Positions 1-8,391 of a stretch of 64,000 nucleotides of DNA are shown in pieces. The position numbers were made by a program, and so were the translations under genes. The DNA is from Pseudomonas putida (GTDB lineage: Bacteria > Pseudomonadota > Gammaproteobacteria > Pseudomonadales > Pseudomonadaceae). Positions within the stretch are counted from its first letter, which is position 1; each line of letters begins with the position of its first letter. Below the pieces are notes generated by a model. It searched no databases, was not told the DNA's origin, and worked only from the letters and a program-made list of their open reading frames with translations. Location: contig NZ_JANHKS010000024.1 of assembly GCF_028682175.1 (NCBI RefSeq), positions 23,938 through 87,937 on the forward strand, given 5' to 3'.

Positions 1-8
1 CTTCAGGC

Positions 9-1040
9 ATGGCGGACACCGCACTCACCCTCGACGCGCTGCTGGCCGATTTTGCCCGGCGTCCCAACCCGCCCATGAGCGGCGACGCGCTGGCCGAAGC
101 CATGCGCCTGTGCATCGAGCACGGCCTGGACCAACTGCCCCTGCCCGCCAGCGGCCAGACCCTGGCGCGCTGGCAACAACTGGCAGCCGTGGGCGGCATC
201 GATCTGGCGCTGCTCAAGCTGTACGAGGGCCACACCGATGCCCTGGCGATCCTCGCCGAGTTGGCCTTCAACCCGTTTTTCCTGCCCGGCATCTGGGGTG
301 TCTGGGCGGCCGAGCCGCCGGATGCGCGTGTCTCTATCGTCCAGCACCAAGGTACCGAAGTGCTGCTGCGCGGCCGCAAGGCGTGGTGTTCCGGCGCCCA
401 GCAGATCGACTACGCGCTGCTGACTGCCTGGGCTGCAGACGATCAACCGCAACTGGTCGCGGTGCGCCTGGACAGCCCCGGCGTGAGTGTCGACGGGCAG
501 GCCTGGCAGGCAGTCGGGATGGCCAGCACCGCCAGTGTCGACGTGCACTTCGACGGCGTGGTGGGCCACAGCGTCGGCGGGCCCGGCGCCTACCTGAGCA
601 GGCCCGGATTCTGGCACGGCGGCGCAGGCATCGCTGCGGCGTGGTATGGCGCGGCGGTGGCGCTGGCCAAGGCCCTGCGCGAGCAGCGTGGCAAAGGCCG
701 CGACGACCCTCATGGGGACGCACACCTGGGCGCGGTGGATGCCGCGTTGTGCGGCGCGGCGGCGGCCCTGCGCGAATGCGCCGCGTGGATCGACGCCCAT
801 CCCCGGGATGACGCGCAACTGGCAGTGCAACGCCTGCGCGCCCAGGTGGAAATGGCTGTCGAACAGGTGTGTCAGCACGTGGGCCGCGCACTGGGTGCCA
901 CGCCATTCTGTCGCGACTCGCACTTTGCCCGGCTGGCAGTGGATTTGCCGGTCTTTATTCGTCAGAGCCACGCCGAACGGGATCTGGCGCACCTGGGCCA
1001 GTTACTGGCCAAACAGGAAACGGAGGATTGGACCCTATGA
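9..1040 (+). CDS. acyl-CoA dehydrogenase-like flavoprotein
   Basis: 343 aa, shorter than typical acyl-CoA dehydrogenases (about 380 aa). The middle segment around residues 121-140 (GRKAWCSGA..IDYALLTA) matches the flavin-binding beta domain of the family, and the C-terminal third is helical. I cannot point to a catalytic glutamate, so the substrate and even true acyl-CoA oxidation are uncertain. The stop overlaps the start of the next gene (ATGA), so it is co-translated with a PIG-L deacetylase and a methyltransferase. From memory this grouping, usually with a glycosyltransferase, recurs in Pseudomonas; any such gene would lie left of the window. The start is only 8 bases from the edge, so an upstream start cannot be excluded. 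Confidence 0.75.
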   Translation: MADTALTLDALLADFARRPNPPMSGDALAEAMRLCIEHGLDQLPLPASGQTLARWQQLAAVGGIDLALLKLYEGHTDALAILAELAFNPFFLPGIWGVWAAEPPDARVSIVQHQGTEVLLRGRKAWCSGAQQIDYALLTAWAADDQPQLVAVRLDSPGVSVDGQAWQAVGMASTASVDVHFDGVVGHSVGGPGAYLSRPGFWHGGAGIAAAWYGAAVALAKALREQRGKGRDDPHGDAHLGAVDAALCGAAAALRECAAWIDAHPRDDAQLAVQRLRAQVEMAVEQVCQHVGRALGATPFCRDSHFARLAVDLPVFIRQSHAERDLAHLGQLLAKQETEDWTL

Positions 1041-1810
1041 ACATGGCCCTGAGTAACTCAGATCCCTTTGGCGTGCGTGGCACACCCTTGACCGACTGGC
1101 AGACCAGCCCGGCACTGCAAGGCGTGCGCCCCATTACCCTCAGCGAACTGGTGCCCACCGGCTCGCGGCTGGTGGTGCTGGCGCCTCATCCGGACGACGA
1201 AATCCTCGCCTGCGGTGGCCTGCTGGCGGGGATGGTCGGGCGGCGCAATCCTGTTCAACTGATCTCGGTGACTGATGGCGAGGCCAGCCATGCGGATTCG
1301 CCGCAGTGGCCACAGATGATGCTGCGTCTGGAGCGGCGCAAGGAAAGCGAGCGCGCCGTCGCCCGGCTGGGCTTCGATGTGCAGCGTCTGTGCTGGCAAC
1401 GCCTGGGCATCGCCGACGGCCAGGTGGCGGATCGGGCGGAATCGCTGATCGCCCTGCTCAGCGAAGACCTGGGGCCTGACGATGTGGTGATCACCACCTG
1501 GCGACACGACGGCCACTGCGATCACGAAGCCGTAGGCCATTGCGCCGCTCAGGCAGCGGCCAATACCGGGGCGACCTTGCTTGAGACACCGGTGTGGGCC
1601 TGGCACTGGGCCGAGCCCAACGACCCACGAATTCCCTGGGCCCATGCACGCAAGCTGGTGCTCAATGAAGAGCAGCAGCGGCGCAAGCGCTGGGCCATCG
1701 AAGCCCATGCCACCCAGTTGCAGACCGACTCCAGCACCGGTAGCGCCCCGGTCCTGGCTCCTGACACGCTGGAGCGCATGCTGCAGCCTTTCGAACTGGT
1801 GTTCCTGTGA
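1037..1810 (+). CDS. PIG-L/LmbE-family deacetylase
   Basis: 257 aa from the ATG that overlaps the previous stop; a longer reading into the upstream gene is unlikely because of this coupling. The family's zinc motif HPDDE lies at residues 51-55 and a second metal motif HCDHEAVG at about 160-167, as in GlcNAc-PI and LmbE de-N-acetylases. The family hydrolyses N-acetyl groups from sugars or sugar conjugates. No signal peptide is visible, so it should act in the cytoplasm. Its partner genes (acyl-CoA dehydrogenase-like, methyltransferase) suggest modification of an amino-sugar-containing small molecule or glycan, but the substrate is unknown. Its own stop overlaps the next start (GTGA). Confidence 0.88.
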   Translation: MNMALSNSDPFGVRGTPLTDWQTSPALQGVRPITLSELVPTGSRLVVLAPHPDDEILACGGLLAGMVGRRNPVQLISVTDGEASHADSPQWPQMMLRLERRKESERAVARLGFDVQRLCWQRLGIADGQVADRAESLIALLSEDLGPDDVVITTWRHDGHCDHEAVGHCAAQAAANTGATLLETPVWAWHWAEPNDPRIPWAHARKLVLNEEQQRRKRWAIEAHATQLQTDSSTGSAPVLAPDTLERMLQPFELVFL

Positions 1811-2412
1811 GCCTGCCTGCCGACTATTTCGATGAGCTGTTTGCTGACAGCGACGATCCCTGGGCGTTTCGCACCCGCTGGTACGAGCAGCGCAAACGCG
1901 ACCTGACCCTGGCCGCACTGCCCCGCCAGCGCTATGAGCGGGCGTTCGAACCCGGCTGCGCCAACGGCGAGCTGAGCGTGGCGTTGGCCCGGCGTTGCGA
2001 CAGCCTGGTGTGCATGGACCTCTGCCCGCGCGCCGTGGAACTGGCCGTGCAGCGGTTGAAACGGTTTGCGAGGGCAAAGGTCTTGCAGGGTCGCCTGCCA
2101 GAGGACTGGCCCCAAGGATCGTTCGACCTGATCGTGGTCAGCGAGTGGGCGTATTACCTGACGCCTGCGTCCTTTATCGAGGTGATCGACCACATGCTTG
2201 CCAGCCTGACGCCCGAGGGCGCCGTGCTGGCCTGCCACTGGCTGCAACCGATCGACGGCTGCGCCATGACCGGACGCGAGGCCCACAGCCTGCTGCATTC
2301 AAGGCTGCGACTGCATCGCACCTTGCGCCACGAGGAACCGGATTTCCTGCTGGAGGTGTGGAGCAGACAGCCTGGCGGCATCGATCTGGACGAACAGATT
2401 CGGGAGGACTGA
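1807..2412 (+). CDS. class I SAM-dependent methyltransferase (NodS-like)
   Basis: 201 aa with a GTG start that overlaps the PIG-L stop. SAM-binding motif I is FEPGCANGELS at residues 47-57. The N-terminal block DPWAFRTRWYEQRKR is typical of NodS-type methyltransferases, which N-methylate de-N-acetylated amino sugars in Nod factor. That precedent fits its position directly after a deacetylase: deacetylation could expose the amine that is then methylated. This order of reactions is inference only. It is the last gene of the coupled trio and is followed by REP elements. Confidence 0.85.
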   Translation: MSLPADYFDELFADSDDPWAFRTRWYEQRKRDLTLAALPRQRYERAFEPGCANGELSVALARRCDSLVCMDLCPRAVELAVQRLKRFARAKVLQGRLPEDWPQGSFDLIVVSEWAYYLTPASFIEVIDHMLASLTPEGAVLACHWLQPIDGCAMTGREAHSLLHSRLRLHRTLRHEEPDFLLEVWSRQPGGIDLDEQIRED

Positions 2413-2446
2413 GCGTACTGCGCACGATCCGGGTCTGGCACAAACC

Positions 2447-2535
2447 TGTAGGAGCGCGCTTGCCCGCGACGGCGGTGGTTCACTCGATATCGAGGTGTCT
2501 GGCCTGACGCATTCGCGGGCAAGCGCGCTCCTACG
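2447..2535. repeat. REPIN (GTAGGAGCGCGCTTGCCCGCGA family)
   Basis: Two inverted copies of a Pseudomonas REP facing each other around a spacer of about 40 bases, downstream of the methyltransferase gene. The arms can form a long hairpin in RNA or single-stranded DNA. Confidence 0.85.
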
Positions 2536-2577
2536 CAATCGGGTTGGTCACGCCACTTGAGGCCAACCCCTATCCCT

Positions 2578-2660
2578 GTAGCAGCACGGCTTGCCGGCGG
2601 GGGCGGCTTTGGAATCGCCGACGCCGGCAAGCGGAGCGCCGCCCGGCCGTGCTGCTACGG
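2578..2660. repeat. REP pair (GTAGCAGCACGGCTTGCCGG family)
   Basis: Inverted pair of the second REP family common in this window. Its right arm contains the TAG stop codon of the GNAT gene read on the minus strand. Confidence 0.85.
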
Positions 2661-3362
2661 GGTTGGGGATTGCGGGTCGTTAGCGGCTAACCGGCCCATC
2701 ACGAACAACTTCGCTTGGCGGGTCATCTGGTCCAGGTGGCGGTCGCGCTGTTTTTCGGCGTCCACCATGGCCCGTTTGCCGTGCTGGTTGAGCAGGTACG
2801 CATGAATCTGCCGCACTTCCACCGAGCTGTAGATCGGCGCGACGTCGAGCACCGCGAGCAAGCCGTCGGTCTGTCGGTCCCGCGTGTTCATCACCACCTG
2901 TGGGCCGCGGGCGGACAGCACCTGGAACCCCATCGCCTCGAAGTACGGCACCTTGCTGACAAAGCAGGCCAGTTCCGCGTGGGGATAACGCTCGAGCATC
3001 TTCTCCAGCATCGCCCGTGCGATACCCTGCCTGCGGCGGGCTGCCTGCACGGCCATGTACGCCACCGCACAGGCCTGCGGATCGTCCTGCACCGGCAGGT
3101 ACAGCAGAAAGCCTGCGACAATCGACGGATCCTCGGCATCCAGCGCGACGATCAATTCCACCGGCATGCCCCGCGAGCCATCCATCGCCTGCAGGTACTG
3201 GTGCACTTCATGGCCCACGCCGTACTGATACAGCGGGTACAACGGGTTGCTCGGGGCGATGCCGACCATGCTGATGTCGGTCACGTAGTCGATCACCAGC
3301 TGCATGATCTGGCTGTCGATCGATTCCGGTGGGGTGTTCGCAAGGCGCGTGATGGTGAACAT
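2655..3362 (-). CDS. GNAT-family N-acetyltransferase
   Basis: 235 aa. Residues 109-117 (RRRQGIARA) form the acetyl-CoA pyrophosphate-binding loop of GNAT enzymes, preceded by a hydrophobic strand (CAVAYMAV) and followed by the usual strand reading PYFEAMGFQ. About 70 residues beyond the GNAT core form a helical, charged tail of unknown role. AGGA lies a suitable distance upstream of the ATG. The substrate cannot be predicted. The protein ends in Pro and a TAG that lies inside a REP element. Confidence 0.8.
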   Translation of the reverse strand: MFTITRLANTPPESIDSQIMQLVIDYVTDISMVGIAPSNPLYPLYQYGVGHEVHQYLQAMDGSRGMPVELIVALDAEDPSIVAGFLLYLPVQDDPQACAVAYMAVQAARRRQGIARAMLEKMLERYPHAELACFVSKVPYFEAMGFQVLSARGPQVVMNTRDRQTDGLLAVLDVAPIYSSVEVRQIHAYLLNQHGKRAMVDAEKQRDRHLDQMTRQAKLFVMGRLAANDPQSPTP

Positions 3363-3472
3363 GGAAATCCTGATGAAGGCTGAACCCGTGCATCATACCG
3401 GCTTCTGCCGGCGCGCTCGAATTGCTAAGGTGAGCGGCCGCAATCCCACTTTTTCAGGACCCCGCCGCGACC

Positions 3473-4330
3473 ATGTTCGACTGGGACGATCTGCGCTTCT
3501 TTGCCACCTTTGCCCGTGAAGGCAGCCTCGCCGCCGCAGCCCGCACGCTGGGCGTCGAGCACGCGACCGTGGCGCGGCGCATTGCATCACTGGAGGCGTC
3601 GCTGGCACTCAAGCTGGTGGACCGCCGTGGCCGGGTCTACGAACTCACCGTCGACGGGTTGCGGGTCAGTGAATTCGCCGAGCAGATGTCCAGCGCCTCG
3701 TTCGCCCTGCAACGCTTTGCCGGTGGCGAGCATGATCGCATCGAAGGCGAGGTGGTCATCTCCTCGCCCCCGGCCTTTCTCGCGACCCTGATTGCTCCGA
3801 ATATCGGCCGGCTGCGCGAGCGCCATCCTGGGCTGACGGTGCGCATGGTCGGTTCCAAATCCATTGCTTCGCTGGCGCGCAAGGAAACCGACGTCGCCCT
3901 GCTCTACGCCCGCCCCGAAGAGGCCCAGGTGGTGGCCAAACACCTGGCCGACCTGCCCTTCTCGCTGTACGCCAGCGAACGTTACCTGGACAACCACACA
4001 CCTGCCGACTATCAGTTCATCGGCTACGACCAGAGCATGGACCATTCGGTGCAACAGCAATGGTTGCGCGGCCATCTGGACGGTCGGGCGCTGGTGATTT
4101 CCAGCAATGACTTGCGGGTGCAGGCCCAGGCGGCTGCCGGCGACGGCGGGCTGGTGTTGCTGCCCGGCTTTCTCGCCCACGAGTACCGGCTCAAGCGCGC
4201 TCCGGCCTGCGACACAGCCCTGAGCCTGCCCGTCTGGCTGGCCTATCACGAGGACCTACGCAACGCAGGCAAGATTCGCGTGGTGCTGGATTTCCTCATC
4301 GAATGCCTGGCGTCACCCGACCCCATGTGA
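3473..4330 (+). CDS. LysR-family transcriptional regulator
   Basis: 285 aa with an N-terminal winged helix-turn-helix (residues about 15-60, FAREGSLAAAARTLGVEHATVARRIASLE) and a LysR effector-binding domain. It lies on the same strand as the MFS gene 98 bases downstream, so it may regulate that transporter; the effector is unknown. The HTH reads HATVARRIASLE rather than the common QPALSRQI, as in the subgroup of single-target LysR proteins. Confidence 0.88.
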   Translation: MFDWDDLRFFATFAREGSLAAAARTLGVEHATVARRIASLEASLALKLVDRRGRVYELTVDGLRVSEFAEQMSSASFALQRFAGGEHDRIEGEVVISSPPAFLATLIAPNIGRLRERHPGLTVRMVGSKSIASLARKETDVALLYARPEEAQVVAKHLADLPFSLYASERYLDNHTPADYQFIGYDQSMDHSVQQQWLRGHLDGRALVISSNDLRVQAQAAAGDGGLVLLPGFLAHEYRLKRAPACDTALSLPVWLAYHEDLRNAGKIRVVLDFLIECLASPDPM

Positions 4331-4428
4331 ATTTTTTCACATGCCGTATGCGCCTGCGGCCAATTCCCGCCCCTCATGCTGCTCTCTATCCTCGGCGGCA
4401 ACAGAGAAATCCATGAGAGGCTTTTGCC

Positions 4429-5634
4429 ATGAACGTACAACCCCCACATTCGGGAAACCTGCCCATCTTCAGGGCCGCCTGGATCGTCACTGCGGTGTTC
4501 ATCCTGTCCAACGCCGCCACCCCGCTTTACAGCCACTGGCAGCAGAGCCTGGGGTTCGGCTCCGGCACCCTGACGGTGATTTTCGGCTGCTACATCCTTG
4601 GCCTGCTGCTGACCCTCGCCGTGGCCGGGCAACTGGCTGACCACTATGGCCGCAAGGCGCTGTTGGTGCCGGGAGTGGTGATCGCCATTGTCGCCGCCTT
4701 GCTGTTCGAACACGCAGACAGCGTCGCCATCCTGATGCTGGCCAGGCTGCTCAGCGGGATTTCAGTGGGGATCGTGGTGTCGGCGGGCATGGCCAATGTG
4801 GTCGAACACGCAAGCGAACAACGCAAGCCTTTCGCCTCGTTGATTGCCTCCGTGTCGATGGTCCTGGGCGCAGGCACCGGGCCGTTGCTGGCAGGCGTGA
4901 TCGCGCAATACGTTGCAGCGCCCATCGACTGGGTGTTCAACAGCGAAATCGTGCTGTTGCTGCTGGCCTTGCTGGTGGTGATGCGCCAGCCCGCTGTCAA
5001 GCTGGGCACGGGGCGCTTTCGGCCGAAGCTGCCATCGGTGGCCGCAGAACACGTTGGCATCGTGGCACGTGGTGTTTCGTTCTTCGGTCCGGGGCTGACG
5101 TCCACCTGTTTCGTGCTCGCCCTGGGGCCGAAAATGCTCGCCACCCTGCTGCACGCCAACAGCCCGCTGATTGCCGGTTTCATGGCTTTTGCGATGTTTC
5201 TCACCGCCGTGGGTGTGCAGTTTGCGGCCAAAAAGCGCGGCATGAACCAGGTGTTCATGCTCAGCGGCCTGATGACGATTCTGGCGATGGGCAGCCTGTG
5301 GACCGCCCTGCAACTGGGCTCACCGGCCTGGCTGATCGCCGCGGCACTGCTGGCCGGTGCCGGGCAAGGCTTCGGTCAACTGGGCGGCCTGACCCTGATC
5401 GCCCGGAACGTCGCGCCCAAGCGCCGTGCCGAGGCCAACGCAATCTTCAACATGGGCGGTTATGTGCCAGCAGGGATCATCCCGGTGGTGACCGGGTACC
5501 TGATTGACCTGTTCAGTTTGCACGTGGCGATCAGTGCATTGGCAAGTGTGATCGCGGGGTTGGCGGTGTTGGCGCTTGTGGCGTTGTACCGCAGCCATGC
5601 CAGCCAGCGGTGCGAGGGTGTGCAGTCGGTGTGA
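4429..5634 (+). CDS. MFS transporter (12 TM)
   Basis: 401 aa, almost entirely hydrophobic segments with the MFS loop 2-3 motif GQLADHYGRKALL after the second helix. GAGAGG precedes the ATG at good spacing. Family length is typical. Probably a drug or metabolite exporter, but the sequence does not identify the substrate. The upstream LysR gene is the likely regulator. Confidence 0.85.
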   Translation: MNVQPPHSGNLPIFRAAWIVTAVFILSNAATPLYSHWQQSLGFGSGTLTVIFGCYILGLLLTLAVAGQLADHYGRKALLVPGVVIAIVAALLFEHADSVAILMLARLLSGISVGIVVSAGMANVVEHASEQRKPFASLIASVSMVLGAGTGPLLAGVIAQYVAAPIDWVFNSEIVLLLLALLVVMRQPAVKLGTGRFRPKLPSVAAEHVGIVARGVSFFGPGLTSTCFVLALGPKMLATLLHANSPLIAGFMAFAMFLTAVGVQFAAKKRGMNQVFMLSGLMTILAMGSLWTALQLGSPAWLIAAALLAGAGQGFGQLGGLTLIARNVAPKRRAEANAIFNMGGYVPAGIIPVVTGYLIDLFSLHVAISALASVIAGLAVLALVALYRSHASQRCEGVQSV

Positions 5635-5642
5635 GGCGTTTC

Positions 5643-5730
5643 CAAGATCGCTCCCGCCGGCAAGCCGTGCTGCTACGAGGGGATCGACACAAGCCCGTAG
5701 CAGCCGGGCTTGCCCGCGGGTCGATCTTGA
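5643..5730. repeat. REP pair between MFS gene and pfeR
   Basis: Two inverted family-A REP units (arms around 5650-5680 and 5695-5730) downstream of the MFS gene. Confidence 0.8.
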
Positions 5731-5838
5731 AAGCGGCGCATCCACAACGATCAGAACGTCAACCGCGTCGGCACTGCGCCGCGTAGGACATCACTGAACG
5801 TTTGCGCAAACAGGCCAGGAATGAGATATTCGCAACCG

Positions 5839-5857
5839 CGAACGATTCTCATAAAGT
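5839..5857. promoter_or_regulatory. candidate Fur box upstream of pfeR-like gene
   Basis: The stretch GCGAACGATTCTCATAAAG resembles Pseudomonas Fur sites (AATGATTCTCATT-like core) and lies 21 bases before the chosen ATG at 5878. It also sits in a wider imperfect palindrome beginning ATGAGA at 5821 and ending TCTCAT at 5852. It supports iron control of the two-component system. Confidence 0.55.
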
Positions 5858-5877
5858 CATTTCACCTAAGCCTCCCC

Positions 5878-6570
5878 ATGACCCCTACTCTGCTGCTGGT
5901 CGAAGACGACGCGCGCCTGCGCAATGACCTGGACCTGCATTTTCAAAAGCGCGGCTTTGCCGTGACCGCCTGCCAATGCGGCAATCAGGGCCTGGCGGCG
6001 GTGCAAGCCAGGCGTTTCGACCTGGCACTGCTGGATATCATGTTGCCCGGCATGGACGGCCTGACATTGCTCGAAACCCTGCGCACGGAGGACGACACGC
6101 CGGTGATGCTGATGTCGGCCCTGGGTGCCGAGCAGGACCGCATTACCGGGTTTACCCGGGGCGCCGACGATTACCTGCCCAAGCCGTTCAGCCTCGCCGA
6201 ACTGGATGCCCGCGCCAATGCGTTGCTTCGCCGGATGGCCCGCACCCAGGCGCCCAGGGTCGCCCGTGACGACGCCCTGGTGCAGTTCGATGACGAGGTG
6301 CAGGACGTCACCCATGCTCATCAACGTGCAGGGTTGACCGCTTCGGAATACCGGCTGCTGATGACCCTGCGCGAGCACGCCGGTGAAGCCCTGAGCAAAG
6401 CGTTTCTCTATCAACAGGTGCTGCACCGGATCTACACCCGGCTGGATCGCGGGCTGGACGTGCACGTCTGCAACCTGCGACGCAAGCTGCTCGCCGTGGG
6501 GGTCAACCACCTGCAGATTCAGGCCGTGCGCGGCCAGGGCTACATCCTGATCGACACGGACAGAAGCTGA
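5878..6570 (+). CDS. pfeR: OmpR-family response regulator, PfeR-like
   Basis: 230 aa. The receiver domain has acidic residues D10/D11, the phospho-acceptor D53 (LLDIMLPGMDG) and K102 (PKPF). A winged-helix OmpR-type DNA-binding domain follows from about residue 130. I chose the ATG at 5878 because the receiver begins there (MTPTLLLVEDD); an in-frame ATG at 5821 would add a non-homologous leader overlapping a Fur-like site. It overlaps the next gene by one base. Gene order with a sensor kinase, catecholate receptor and esterase matches P. aeruginosa pfeR-pfeS-pfeA-pfeE, so it probably activates the receptor gene when enterobactin is sensed. Confidence 0.82.
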   Translation: MTPTLLLVEDDARLRNDLDLHFQKRGFAVTACQCGNQGLAAVQARRFDLALLDIMLPGMDGLTLLETLRTEDDTPVMLMSALGAEQDRITGFTRGADDYLPKPFSLAELDARANALLRRMARTQAPRVARDDALVQFDDEVQDVTHAHQRAGLTASEYRLLMTLREHAGEALSKAFLYQQVLHRIYTRLDRGLDVHVCNLRRKLLAVGVNHLQIQAVRGQGYILIDTDRS

Positions 6571-7919
6571 TGCGTCGTCATCCGTTGCTGTGGAAGCTGG
6601 CGCTTCTGCAGATTTCCTTCTGCCTGCTGCTGACGTGGATCATCTGGACCTGGGGCCTCTCGGCCGAGCGCAGCACCTATTTCCTGGATCAGGCGGACCG
6701 GCTTTATCTGGCCCGCTACGCGCAACAGGCCGAGCAGATCTGGCGCGATCAGGGTGCGACAGGCATCGAGCAGTTTCGTCATCGGCTGGCGGATGAAGAG
6801 AACACCTGGGTGGCGATCATCGGTCCCCATCTGGAGAGCCTGGGCACGACGCGGCTGACCGCACTGGAATCCAGTCACCTGACCTTCATGCGCAAACTCG
6901 ACTGGCCCATGAGCCGGCGCCTTCAGGATGAGCTGCCCTTCGTCAGCATCGAATTTCCCGAGGCGCCGGAACAGGGCCGGCTGGTCATGCAACTGCCCGA
7001 ACGCCTGCTGCCCGGCGGCCTGACACCCTGGACCCACGTGCTCAGCCACGGGGTCATGCCGACGCTGCTGGCGGCCTTGCTCGGGCTGTTGATCTATCGG
7101 CATCTGGTGGTGCCGCTCAACCGCCTGCGCGACCGCGCCGACAGCCTCAAGGCCGATGATCTGGACAGCGCCGGCCCAGGTTTGCCGCTGATGAACCGGC
7201 GCGATGAACTGGGTGAACTGGCCGGCGCCTTCGAGCACATGGCCGAGCGTCTGCGCCAGAGCCTGAACCAGCAGCGGCTGTTGTTGCGCACCCTGTCCCA
7301 CGAACTGCGCACACCGCTGGCGCGCTTGCGCATCGCCCACGACAGCGATCTTGCCCCCGAGCAATTGCGAGCGCGGCTTGATCTTGAAATCAACGACATG
7401 CAGCGCCTGCTGGAAGACACCCTCGATCTGGCCTGGATGGACACCGAACGCCCGCAACTGCCCACTGAGCCGGTGCTGATGCTGTCGGTCTGGGAGGCGC
7501 TGTGCGAAGACGCCAGTTTCGAAAGTGGCTGGTCCCCCCGGCGCCTGTTGTGCCTGCTGGATACCGACTGCTGTGTGCAGGTGCATCTGGACAGCGTCGC
7601 CCAGGCCCTTGAAAACCTGCTGCGCAATGCCATTCGCTTCTCACCGCCCGAAGGCAAGATCACCCTCTCCGGTTGGCGCGAGGACCATCACTGGCACCTG
7701 TGCCTGCAGGATGAAGGGCCGGGCGTGGCCGAGGACGATCTGGAAACCATCTTCGTGCCCTACCAGCGTCTGGACACCAGCAGCGAAGGCTTCGGCCTCG
7801 GCCTAGCCATCGCCCGCCGCGCGGTGCAGTTGCAGGGCGGCAACCTGTGGGCCAGTAACGGCACGCCCGGGCTCATCATGCACATGACGTTGCCCTTAGC
7901 ACATGAACACCAGCCGTAG
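6570..7919 (+). CDS. pfeS: sensor histidine kinase, PfeS-like
   Basis: 449 aa. Two membrane helices (about 9-29 and 160-180) flank a periplasmic sensor region. HAMP spans about 181-232. The phospho-acceptor is H244 in TLSHELRTPLARL. The N box (LENLLRNAIRFSPPEG) and G boxes (DEGPGVAEDDL, GFGLGLAIA) are intact, so the kinase should be active. It starts on the last base of the regulator gene (TGATG), so the pair is co-translated. Known PfeS responds to enterobactin. The stop codon TAG belongs to a REP element. Confidence 0.82.
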   Translation: MRRHPLLWKLALLQISFCLLLTWIIWTWGLSAERSTYFLDQADRLYLARYAQQAEQIWRDQGATGIEQFRHRLADEENTWVAIIGPHLESLGTTRLTALESSHLTFMRKLDWPMSRRLQDELPFVSIEFPEAPEQGRLVMQLPERLLPGGLTPWTHVLSHGVMPTLLAALLGLLIYRHLVVPLNRLRDRADSLKADDLDSAGPGLPLMNRRDELGELAGAFEHMAERLRQSLNQQRLLLRTLSHELRTPLARLRIAHDSDLAPEQLRARLDLEINDMQRLLEDTLDLAWMDTERPQLPTEPVLMLSVWEALCEDASFESGWSPRRLLCLLDTDCCVQVHLDSVAQALENLLRNAIRFSPPEGKITLSGWREDHHWHLCLQDEGPGVAEDDLETIFVPYQRLDTSSEGFGLGLAIARRAVQLQGGNLWASNGTPGLIMHMTLPLAHEHQP

Positions 7920-8148
7920 CAGCATGGTTTGCTGGCGTCGGCGCCCTTGAAATCGCCCCGCGGGCAAGCCCGGCTGCTACGGGGTTTGTGGCGTTCGCGG
8001 GATTTGCGTCCCCCCCGATCCCGTAGCAGCACGGCTTGCCGGCGGGAGCGTCCTTGAAATCGCCGACGCCGGCGAGCCGGACTGCTACGGGGTTTGTGGT
8101 GTTCACAACATCTGCGTACACCCCCGATCCCGTAGCAGCACGGCTTGC
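7914..8148. repeat. REP array between pfeS and pfeA
   Basis: At least three alternating family-A REP units (GTAGCAGCAYGG / CCGGCTGCTACGG) with short spacers. With the REPIN at 8192-8280 this fills the roughly 470 bases between the sensor kinase and receptor genes. No other gene is seen there. Confidence 0.85.
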
Positions 8149-8191
8149 CGGCGTCGGCGTGCGCAACGCTTGCGCCTGTGTACCTGCGACC

Positions 8192-8280
8192 TGTAGGAGC
8201 GCGCTTGCCCGCGACCGCGATCGTTCTGGCGATAAAGCATTGCCGGTCAGACAGCGGTCGCGGGCAAGCGCGCTCCTGCA
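8192..8280. repeat. REPIN (GTAGGAGCGCGCTTGCCCGCGA family)
   Basis: Inverted pair of REP units with a loop of about 40 bases, immediately before the receptor promoter. Confidence 0.85.
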
Positions 8281-8335
8281 AGCGTGTGAAACGGCGGAGT
8301 ATGTTTAGAAAGTTAATGCGCTTTACTCGCAAAAA

Positions 8336-8354
8336 GCAGTCATTATCATTCGTG
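8336..8354. promoter_or_regulatory. candidate Fur box upstream of pfeA
   Basis: GCAGTCATTATCATTCGTG contains ATTATC/ATCATT hexamers of the Fur consensus and lies 37 bases before the receptor ATG at 8392. Iron repression of the receptor is expected from the family. Confidence 0.65.
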
Positions 8355-8391
8355 ATCTTCCTGCGTCATGTCGTTCCCTCGGAGATCATCG

